From NCBI GenBank assembly GCA_036268995.1, contig DATATB010000041.1, forward strand, positions 1 to 27,240: DNA of 27,240 bases, read 5' to 3'. The notes under the pieces were generated by a model. It did not search any database, was not told the origin of the DNA, and worked only from the letters and a program-made list of their open reading frames with translations. Below, one piece after another: positions 16,176 to 22,606 of this stretch; the first letter of the stretch is position 1; each line of letters opens with the position of its first letter. Made by a program: the position numbers and the translations under genes. The stretch is from DATATB01 sp036268995 (GTDB lineage Bacteria > Planctomycetota > Planctomycetia > Pirellulales > PNKZ01).

Positions 16176-16245
16176 CGACGGAGGGGATGAATGCCGGTAG
16201 CCGTGCATTCATCCCTCCGTCATTCATCATTCAACATTCATCGTT
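16161..16245. repeat. Inverted repeat spanning both convergent gene ends
   Basis: The left arm (16161-16194) and the right arm (16205-16245, read in reverse) both begin aacgatgaa and end in gacggaggg(g)atgaatgc around a 10-base loop. The inner stem is 17 pairs with one bulged base. The left arm contains the last codons and stop of DUF423, and the right arm contains the last codons and stop of the sigma factor. It may act as a two-way terminator, but no T tract follows on either side. Confidence 0.7.
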
Positions 16246-16808
16246 TCCAATTCCTTGCCCAACCGCTGCCGGGCGACGTGCAGCCGGCGCTTGATGGTGC
16301 CGACCGGCGAGTCGAAGGCGTTGGCCATCTCGACCAGCGACTGACCCTCGACGTAAAACGCCTCGAGCGTCGCGCGGTCCAGCGGACGCAGCCGGCCCAA
16401 GCCGGCACGCACCTGGCAAGCCCGCTCCTGGGCCAGCGCACTGGTCAACGGAGTTTGCAGGCTCGCCGAGCGCGCTTCGAGCGCCTCGGGCTCGCTGGCG
16501 AGCTCATGCCCGCCTCGTGCCAACCGGTTGAGCGCCAGCCGGTGCGTAATCGAGCGCAGCCAGCCGCCCAGCGCGGCCGGCTCGCGAAGCTGGCCGATCT
16601 TGCGCAGCAACTGGATGAACACCTCTTGCGCGACTTCCCGCGCGTCGCTGTCGCTGCCCAGGCGGCGCAGAGCGGTGACGTAGACCACCCGCTCGTAGCG
16701 GCGAACGATCTCGCCCAAAGCGTCGCGATCACCGGCCTGGCCCAGTTCGACGAGCGTGGCCAGCGGCGTGTTGGCGTCAACGATTTCGCAAGCAGCAAAC
16801 CCAGACAC
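16227..16808 (-). CDS. ECF-type RNA polymerase sigma factor
   Basis: The 193-residue protein has the two-domain layout of extracytoplasmic-function sigma factors. Sigma region 2 runs from about 27 to 95 (ALGEIVRRYERVVYVTALRR, then AREVAQEVFIQLLRKIGQL). Region 4 is at about 145-190 (LRPLDRATLEAFYVEGQSLV, then the helix-turn-helix TIKRRLHVARQRLG). I chose a GTG at 16808 because GGGAGAG sits 5 bases upstream and the frame above it (to 16898) shows no conservation-like features. No anti-sigma factor or membrane sensor is adjacent, so its signal is unknown. A weak promoter may lie at about 16908-16935 on the minus strand (TTGAGC, 16-base spacer, TAATCC). It converges with DUF423. Confidence 0.85.
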   Translation of the reverse strand: MSGFAACEIVDANTPLATLVELGQAGDRDALGEIVRRYERVVYVTALRRLGSDSDAREVAQEVFIQLLRKIGQLREPAALGGWLRSITHRLALNRLARGGHELASEPEALEARSASLQTPLTSALAQERACQVRAGLGRLRPLDRATLEAFYVEGQSLVEMANAFDSPVGTIKRRLHVARQRLGKELETMNVE

Positions 16809-17661
16809 GATTTCTCTCCCATCTGAAAGCAGGCAATGAACGGCCAGGAATCCGCACCTGGCCAAACGAGCGCCGCGAGCCAGCCGAAGAATCCGCATCA
16901 GGTTTTGGGATTAAGCCAACAAAAAGATGGCTCAAGCCCGGGGCCTGAAAGGCGGACTCACTCGCGCTGGCTCGGTCGACTGGACTGGCTGATCGTGCGC
17001 GCCGTTAAAAGCGCGCCCGACCCTAGCCGCCTAAGCCGACCGGCTGCGGCACCAGTGCTTTGCACAGGTGCCGGCACCGCGCGAGCAGCATGCCCAGGCG
17101 TGTCTGATACGCCCGACGCATGCTGGCTGCCTGGGGCAGTCGCCGATTTCGCCGCGATCGATTCGCTAGCGATTCGGCGCGCAAATGCCCGTGACGCGCA
17201 AAACTCGCGGTATCCCGCAGCGCAGCCCAAATCCCGGTCGTGACGGCGGCAATACGCACTTGGCATACACCAAGAACGCTGCACTTACCTACACGTTGGA
17301 TTTGGCTCCGCATGACAAGACTCCTGCGCTGTTGTTCTGCGCGTCTGGAGAGAAAAAAATCGCAGCCTCGGCTACGTGCCGGTTGGCTGCCAACTATCTG
17401 AAGCTTGACATTCCATTCTACTTCGGTCAACACCGAGCGGATGCATCAGCCGCCTTCGCGCCGAAAGCCTCCGCTGGTGCCCGCCGGGTGTTAAACCCGG
17501 CGTGTATCCATCAGACGCCCCAGGATGGCAAAAGGTTCACTTGCAGCCGAAAAAATTCCATTCGCCAAAGAATCTGCCGTTCCCAGACAGCATGCAAGCT
17601 ATGGGCTGGCCATCGCTAAGTTTAGCCCCAAACTACAGTTAGCGCATTGGCCGAGGCACGT
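16809..17661. other. Long stretch with no convincing gene
   Basis: About 850 bases between the sigma factor start and the aldolase promoter candidate hold only unconvincing frames (17185-17619 plus, 17023-17433 and 16958-17284 minus). None has a recognisable domain or a good ribosome-binding site. Codon choice in 17185-17619 looks less GC-biased at third positions than the flanking genes. Visible structures are a hairpin ggccagg/cctggcc at 16842-16863, a near-repeat of gaatccgca at 16849 and 16889, and a perfect 8-pair hairpin cgccgggt-gttaa-acccggcg at 17482-17502. I see no tRNA, rRNA, RNase P, SRP RNA or tmRNA signature. Confidence 0.5.
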
Positions 17662-17690
17662 TTGACACGGCTCTCGTCCAGCGCCAGACT
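17662..17690 (+). promoter_or_regulatory. Possible promoter of the aldolase gene
   Basis: A perfect TTGACA at 17662-17667 is followed after 17 bases by CAGACT (17685-17690), a weak -10. A start near 17697 would leave a short leader with the ribosome-binding site aaagga at 17706-17711. Confidence 0.3.
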
Positions 17691-17718
17691 GTACGCTTTG
17701 CCCGCAAAGGAACGGTCC

Positions 17719-18495
17719 ATGGCCTTTCGTTTCAAAGAACTGCTGGCACGTGACGAACTGGTCCGGGTGTTCGCCTTGGGCCGGTTTTTGAATCCCGTGA
17801 CCGTGGACCTGTTCGCGCTGGCCGGCGGTTTTCATGGCTTCTGGCTCGACCAGGAGCACGTGGGCCTGTCGTATGCCGAGATCCAGCAGGCGGCCGTTGC
17901 GGCCCGGGCCAATGGCTTCGACTGCTTTGTGCGGATGGCCCCCACGAACTATGCCCAGGTCACGCAGAACCTCGAGGCCGGGGCCGGCGGCGTGATGGCG
18001 GCCCAAATCGTCTCGGCCGAACATGCCGAGGAGTTCGTCACTTGGGCCAAGTTCGGCCCGCGCGGCATGCGCGGCGTCAACACTTCCGGCCGTGATGGCT
18101 GGTACACGCATCGCAGCCAGGGCGAATTCACGGTCGCCGCCAACCGCGAACATTTTGTAGCCATCCAGATCGAAACGCTCGGCGCCTTGGCCGATGCCGA
18201 TGCCATCGCCGCCAACGATGCGGTCGATCTGCTATTTGTCGGGCCGGCCGACCTTTCGCAGGCCTTAGGCGTGCAAAAGGACCATCCTCGCGTCTGGGAG
18301 GCCTACGCCAAGGTCGCCGCCGCCTGCCGCGAGCACGGCAAGCATTGGGGCACCGTGCCGGCCGATCCGGCCTTTGCCGAGCGCTGCGTCGAGATGGGCT
18401 GCCGCATGATCAGCATCACCGGCGACGTGTTGGCCATGCGTTTGGGAGTGGCCGCCGCCAAGCAGGCCTACGAATCGCTCTTTCCGACCGATTGA
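17719..18495 (+). CDS. HpcH/HpaI family class II aldolase
   Basis: The 258-residue protein belongs to the metal-dependent pyruvate aldolases that reversibly split 2-keto-3-deoxy acids in catabolism of aromatic compounds or sugar acids. Motifs include FWLDQEHVGLSY (residues 41-52, with the catalytic-type E-H pair), the FGPRGMRGVN loop, IQIETLGAL with the metal-binding Glu, LLFVGPADLS with the second metal ligand Asp, and a final ITGDVLAMRLG. The ATG at 17719 has AAAGGA seven bases upstream, and an upstream extension to 17647 shows no family similarity. Length is normal. The neighbours give no pathway, so the substrate (for example 2-keto-3-deoxyrhamnonate or 4-hydroxy-2-oxo-heptanedioate) cannot be chosen from sequence alone. 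It appears to be a single-gene unit. Confidence 0.9.
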   Translation: MAFRFKELLARDELVRVFALGRFLNPVTVDLFALAGGFHGFWLDQEHVGLSYAEIQQAAVAARANGFDCFVRMAPTNYAQVTQNLEAGAGGVMAAQIVSAEHAEEFVTWAKFGPRGMRGVNTSGRDGWYTHRSQGEFTVAANREHFVAIQIETLGALADADAIAANDAVDLLFVGPADLSQALGVQKDHPRVWEAYAKVAAACREHGKHWGTVPADPAFAERCVEMGCRMISITGDVLAMRLGVAAAKQAYESLFPTD

Positions 18496-18539
18496 TTGAA
18501 TGCGCCGCTAGCACGCATGGGCGGCCGCATTGCAATGCC

Positions 18540-18570
18540 CCCACGGACCGCAGTCCGTGGGCTTGTGTGG
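18540..18570. repeat. Single REP-like hairpin with CTTGTGTGG tail
   Basis: Cccacggac (18540-18548) and gtccgtggg (18553-18561) form a perfect 9-pair stem around cgca, followed by cttgtgtgg. The hairpin-plus-tail layout resembles the units at 4929-5018, whose tail is ctttatggg or ctttgtggg. It lies 44 bases past the aldolase stop. Confidence 0.55.
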
Positions 18571-18586
18571 CGCTTGCCCGTTGGCA

Positions 18587-18615
18587 TTGACCGGCCCAGC
18601 AGCGCTTCCTAGACT
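18587..18615 (+). promoter_or_regulatory. Candidate promoter of the small membrane protein gene
   Basis: TTGACC (18587-18592) and TAGACT (18610-18615) are separated by 17 bases. The transcript would have a leader of about 120 bases before the ATG at 18743, in which I see no known riboswitch. Confidence 0.4.
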
Positions 18616-18742
18616 TGCCGGCCCTTCGAGGTCGCCCGTGAGCGCGTGGCTCGTGCTGGCGGCTTTGTCGGGCGAACGTATCGAAACCGATTTTCCGAGC
18701 CGCCATTTCGGCGCCGGGGCAAGAGATTGAAGGAGCAATTGT

Positions 18743-18952
18743 ATGCGTACGCTCATCTTGGCAGGGCTGGTCGTGGCGGGCTTGGTGGCGGCCGGCGTGA
18801 TTCACATCCAAAAGGGCAGCGACACCATTAACATCACCGTCGACAAGGATAAGCTGCACGCGACCACCGAAAAGGCGGTCCGCGTCGGTGACGAAGTGCT
18901 GCACGAAGCCGAGCGGCAGTTGGACCAGGCCGCGAAGACCCAAACCAAGTAA
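18743..18952 (+). CDS. Small membrane-anchored protein, 69 residues, unknown function
   Basis: A well-placed AGGAG eight bases before the ATG, and a candidate promoter further upstream, support a real gene. Residues 1-19 (MRTLILAGLVVAGLVAAGV) form a single hydrophobic helix, either an anchor or a signal peptide. The rest is a short strand-like segment (DTINITVDKDKLHATT) followed by an amphipathic charged helix (EVLHEAERQLDQAAKTQTK), giving a soluble tail of about 50 residues on the outer side of the membrane. I do not recognise the family. It stands alone between the aldolase and a convergent exported protein. Confidence 0.75.
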   Translation: MRTLILAGLVVAGLVAAGVIHIQKGSDTINITVDKDKLHATTEKAVRVGDEVLHEAERQLDQAAKTQTK

Positions 18953-18983
18953 CAGCCGGTCAATGCACCGGCGGGTATTACAC

Positions 18984-19020
18984 CGGCGCCGAGCCCACGC
19001 GGCACGTGAGCTCGGCGCCG
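18984..19020. terminator. GC-rich hairpin between two convergent genes
   Basis: Cggcgccgagc (18984-18994) and gctcggcgccg (19010-19020) form a perfect 11-pair stem around 15 bases. It sits between the stops of the small membrane protein (18952) and the DUF1598-like gene (19031), so it could serve both strands. It lacks a T tract, so classic Rho-independent action is uncertain. Confidence 0.55.
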
Positions 19021-19030
19021 CGCTGCCGTA

Positions 19031-20773
19031 TCAATCCCACCACCAGCGATCTTTCACCGGCGGCGCCGGCGTCAATCGATAGGCTGACTGCATTCGGCCC
19101 TGCCGGTCGAGTTGGATCGCGTTGTGGCTCACTAGCGGCGCCGGGTCGATGCTCACGCCGCCGCTGACGGCCGCCAGCACGTGTACCCGGTTCACCACAC
19201 GGTGATTGATCACCGTCTCGACCGCCCGGGGCGCCTGTCCCAGGCTCGCCCGATACTGGTTGGGATCTTTAAAACAGGTCATGTGCCAGCCGACCTGCTC
19301 GGCCAGGCCTTCGGTCTTGATCAAGGCCGAGACCAGCGCCAGGTCGAAGATGTTCTGCAACTCCGCATACACCGGGTAGCGGGCGGCCAGGTCGGCAAAA
19401 TGGGCGGTGAAGTTGTCGGCGAATTGCTGGTTGAGCGCGTCAGACTGTCCGGTATGCACGCGACCGCCCGTTTCGTTGAGCAGTTCGTTTTCGCTCAGCA
19501 CTTTCACGCCCGTGCCGCGCAGTTGAAACATCTGCCGGTCGGGGCTGGCGAGCACGGCCTGGTAGTTCATCGTGAACCACCAGCGTAGCACGTCCATGGC
19601 CGGCGGGGCCTCGCCCGGCTTGACGTGGATCATGTCCAAGTAGCTGGGCACTCCCAGCGTGCCTTCTTCCAGCCCGATGCCCACCAGCTTCATGCGGTAA
19701 TCGGCCTCGACCAGCACTTGGGCGACGCGCGTTCGCGGATCGATGCCCTGCACTTCAACTTCCTGGGCGCCGAGCTTATCGCGCAGGTCGCGAAGCCAGG
19801 CTTTGCGCTTCCCGGCGCCCAGCGGCTGCCGGCTGCTGTCGGCGACGAATTGCTGCGTGCGAGCCAGCGCCGCCTGAGTGGGCGTAATCGTGCAGCCAAA
19901 ACGCATGTCGGACGAGGCCGATACGTGCCGCAGCACCGCGACCAGGTCATCCAGGCGCACGACCGGTCGGCCGTTTGCGCGCGACACCATGCGCGCTTCC
20001 GGCCCTGCCTGCCAATCTCCGGCAGGTCCGGCAATCACCAGATCGCCCGTCTCGCGATTGGCCACTACGTATTCGATGCGCTCCAGTCCGGCCAGCAGCA
20101 GCATCTCGTCGTCGAGTGGCCGGCCGGCGGCCAATTGCAATTGAACTTGCCGCTCGAGCCGCGTGAGCGAAATCTTGCGCAGCCGTGATGCCTGGCTGGC
20201 CCGGCGATTGCCGCCGGCCTGTGCAGGCGCAGCGGCCCACGCGAGCAAGTCGTCCTTGGCGGCCGGCTTCACCGCCCGGCACAGCATGCCGGCCGGGTCG
20301 ACATACACGCCGGTGGGAAACTGCTTCACCGCCCCGGCCCCGCCGACTTCGCTCCAAGTCGTGGGAGCGATCGTCGAAGTGATCAGTTCAATCAGCGAGT
20401 CAAAATCTGGCTGGACGCCGCCACCCCGGCCGCCCACTGGCTCGCGTTTCACTCGCTCGATCGCGTTGTAGCGAGCCCTGTCGTCGCCGATATCGCCGAC
20501 GGTCGAAAGCGCCGCGTCGCGGTCGCCCACCTCGGCCTGCGCGCCGGCGATTTGCGCCAGCTGCGCATCGCGTTGGGCCGGCGGCGCCTTGGCCGCATCG
20601 GCAATGGCCGGTGCGAATTCGCCCGCCGCCAGTTGTTCGGCCAGCAAGCCCGAACTCGCAGGATCATCGGCCCATGCACTCGAGGCCGAGATGGCCAGGG
20701 CCGCAGCGGCCAGTACCGCTATGAAACGACGACTCCAACCGTGGCCCAACGGGCCAACGCCGCGCGCATTCAT
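19031..20773 (-). CDS. DUF1598-like exported protein carrying a secretin-linked motif
   Basis: The 580-residue protein starts at ATG 20773 with a strong GGGGAGG six bases upstream. A signal peptide covers about residues 1-35, with cleavage near SAWA. Residues 40-105 look like short alpha-helical repeats. Residues about 117-152 carry GGGVQPDFDSLIELITSTIA and the following TTWSEVGGAGAVKQF, almost identical to a segment of the secretin encoded at 11002-15657. The middle and C-terminal parts (from about SDMRFGCTITPTQAALARTQ through LGAQEVEVQGIDPRTRVAQV) resemble the planctomycete DUF1598 proteins as I remember them. No enzymatic motif is visible. It is probably periplasmic or cell-envelope associated. 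It is monocistronic, converging with the small membrane protein. The family name is moderately sure; the function is unknown. Confidence 0.65.
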   Translation of the reverse strand: MNARGVGPLGHGWSRRFIAVLAAAALAISASSAWADDPASSGLLAEQLAAGEFAPAIADAAKAPPAQRDAQLAQIAGAQAEVGDRDAALSTVGDIGDDRARYNAIERVKREPVGGRGGGVQPDFDSLIELITSTIAPTTWSEVGGAGAVKQFPTGVYVDPAGMLCRAVKPAAKDDLLAWAAAPAQAGGNRRASQASRLRKISLTRLERQVQLQLAAGRPLDDEMLLLAGLERIEYVVANRETGDLVIAGPAGDWQAGPEARMVSRANGRPVVRLDDLVAVLRHVSASSDMRFGCTITPTQAALARTQQFVADSSRQPLGAGKRKAWLRDLRDKLGAQEVEVQGIDPRTRVAQVLVEADYRMKLVGIGLEEGTLGVPSYLDMIHVKPGEAPPAMDVLRWWFTMNYQAVLASPDRQMFQLRGTGVKVLSENELLNETGGRVHTGQSDALNQQFADNFTAHFADLAARYPVYAELQNIFDLALVSALIKTEGLAEQVGWHMTCFKDPNQYRASLGQAPRAVETVINHRVVNRVHVLAAVSGGVSIDPAPLVSHNAIQLDRQGRMQSAYRLTPAPPVKDRWWWD

Positions 20774-20878
20774 GATTGCCTCCCCGGCAGAAGAACTGCG
20801 GGAACTGTTCCACCCGTCAGGTTCCCAAATCCGTGCCCGGCAAGTCAAGAAAATTCCGGCAAATCCACGGATGAGACA

Positions 20879-21088
20879 GGGGGATTTGAACAGAAGATCG
20901 CGGGGGGAGTTGAACAGAAGGTCGCGAAGAACGCGAAGAAGATTACGAAGGAAGAAGGAAGATGAATACGAGTAGCGATGGGTGCACGCGCGGTAAAGAG
21001 ACGTTCGCCGGTCAGCTTTCGTTTTCCGGCCTTTCTTCCTGGCCTTTTCTTCGCGTCCTTTGCGATCTTCTGTTCAATTCCCCCCGCG
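20879..21088. repeat. Three-copy intergenic repeat, two direct and one inverted
   Basis: A unit of form GGGGGA(A/G/T)TTGAACAGAAG followed by (A/G)TCGC occurs at 20879-20902 and, longer, at 20899-20940, and in reverse complement at 21049-21088. The longer direct copy and the inverted copy match at about 36 of 40 bases and extend into gcgaag-type repeats. The whole 339-base gap between the divergently starting DUF1598-like gene and the end of DUF1501 is dominated by these elements; I see no gene in it. Confidence 0.7.
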
Positions 21089-21112
21089 TCCTGCTGTAAT
21101 TCCCCCAGTCAT

Positions 21113-22591
21113 TTACGCGATGATTTCCTTCACCACCTGCCCGGCCACGTCGGTCAGCCGGAAATCGCGGCCGCTGTAACGGTAGGTGAGACGCGTGTGG
21201 TCCATGCCCAGCAGGCGCAGGATGGTGGCGTGCAGGTCGTTGATGCTGACCCGGTTGACGGCGGCCTTGAAGCCGATCGGATCGGTCTCGCCGTAGTGGT
21301 AGCCGCCTTTCACGCCGCCACCGGCAAACCACGTGGTAAAGGCGTGCGGATTGTGGTCGCGGCCCGGCTTGGCCGATTTCTGCGAGATGGGCAGCCGCCC
21401 GAACTCGCCGCAGCATACGACCAGCGTCGAGTCCAGCAGGCCCCGCGCTGCCAGATCGGTCAGCAGCGCGGCGATCGGCGTATCGGTCTCGCCGGCAAAT
21501 TGCCGATGGTTGCGCTCAATGTCAACGTGGCCGTCCCAACTGCGTTCGTTCTCCATGCCGCCGCTATAAATCTGCACGAACCGCACGCCGCGTTCCACCA
21601 TGCGACGCGCCACGAGCGCCTGCCGGGCAAAATGGGCGCAGCGCTTATCATCCAGGCCGTAGAGCTTGCGAATCGACGCCGGCTCGTCTTCGATGTCAAA
21701 AGCCTCGGGTGCCGACAATTGCATGCGGTAAGCCAGCTCGAAACTCTGAATCCGGGCCGCCAACTCTTCTTCGCCGCGATGTTGCTGCTGGTCCATCTTG
21801 TTCAATTGCGACAACAGCGCGAGCTGCCGTCGCTGATCGGCGTCGGACATGTGGCCCAGCCGTTCGAGGTTGTCGATCGGCGCACCGTGCGGGTTCAAAG
21901 CGGTTCCCTGGTACACGCCGGGCAAAAAGCCGGCGCCCCAATTCTGCGCGTGTCCCTTGGGCAGGCCGCGGCCCAGCGTGTCGTACATCACCACGAACGC
22001 CGGCAGGTTCTCGTTTTCGGTGCCTAGCCCGTAGGTGACCCACGAGCCGACGCAGGGAAATCCCATGCGGCTCGAACCCGTATTGATCTGGAACAGGGCC
22101 GGCGAGTGGTTGTTGGTCTCGGTGTAGCACGAGTGAATGAACGCCATGCGGTCCACGTGCTGGCTCGTGGCCGGAAAGATTTCCGACGCCCATGTGCCGC
22201 TACTGCCGTATTGCTGGAACTTGAACGGCGACCGCATCAGCGGGCCGACCGCGCCAGTAAAGAAGCCCGTGTTCTTGTCAAAGCCCTCCAGTTCCTTGCC
22301 GTCGCGTTTGGCCAGTTCCGGCTTGTAGTCCCAGGTATCCACCTGGCTTTGGCCGCCGTTCATGAACAGCCAGATCACGCTACGGGCTTTGGCCGGCAGA
22401 TGCGGTTTTTGCGGAGCCAGCGGATGCGTCAGCCGCGACGTCGCCGCTTCGGCCGGGACGGTCAGCAGCCCATCGCGGGCCAGCAGATCGGCCAATGCCA
22501 ACATGCCGAAACCCTGGCCGGTCGTCGCCAGAAAGCGCCGGCGGGAAACACTTCGTATCGATTCGTGCGTGTCCGCTTGATTGTTTCTCAT
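21113..22591 (-). CDS. DUF1501 family protein with Tat signal
   Basis: The 492-residue protein opens with a twin-arginine signal (SRRRFLATTGQGFG from residue 16), so it is exported folded. The body is typical of DUF1501, a sulfatase/phosphatase-superfamily-like family very abundant in planctomycetes: VIWLFMNGGQSQVDTWDYKP, CVGSWVTYGLGTENENLPAF, GVRFVQIYSGGMENERSWDG, then CCGEFGRLPISQ and the GRDHNPHAFTTWFAGGGVKG region with candidate metal ligands. It starts at ATG 22591, 15 bases after the stop of the PSD1 gene, with a weak GAGAAG upstream, and is clearly translated from the same message. The biochemical role is not established; a link to complex polysaccharide breakdown has been suggested for the pair, but nothing here proves it. 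Confidence 0.93.
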   Translation of the reverse strand: MRNNQADTHESIRSVSRRRFLATTGQGFGMLALADLLARDGLLTVPAEAATSRLTHPLAPQKPHLPAKARSVIWLFMNGGQSQVDTWDYKPELAKRDGKELEGFDKNTGFFTGAVGPLMRSPFKFQQYGSSGTWASEIFPATSQHVDRMAFIHSCYTETNNHSPALFQINTGSSRMGFPCVGSWVTYGLGTENENLPAFVVMYDTLGRGLPKGHAQNWGAGFLPGVYQGTALNPHGAPIDNLERLGHMSDADQRRQLALLSQLNKMDQQQHRGEEELAARIQSFELAYRMQLSAPEAFDIEDEPASIRKLYGLDDKRCAHFARQALVARRMVERGVRFVQIYSGGMENERSWDGHVDIERNHRQFAGETDTPIAALLTDLAARGLLDSTLVVCCGEFGRLPISQKSAKPGRDHNPHAFTTWFAGGGVKGGYHYGETDPIGFKAAVNRVSINDLHATILRLLGMDHTRLTYRYSGRDFRLTDVAGQVVKEIIA

Positions 22592-22606
22592 CCGGCTTCT
22601 CGCGTA

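Noticed and set aside
17023..17433. A 136-residue minus-strand frame in the gene-poor region
   Set aside because: Arg/Ser/Ala-rich with no motif or start signal; equally well explained by chance in GC-rich DNA.
17185..17619. A 144-residue plus-strand frame in the gene-poor region
   Set aside because: No ribosome-binding site, no domain and codon use unlike the neighbours; kept only as a low possibility.
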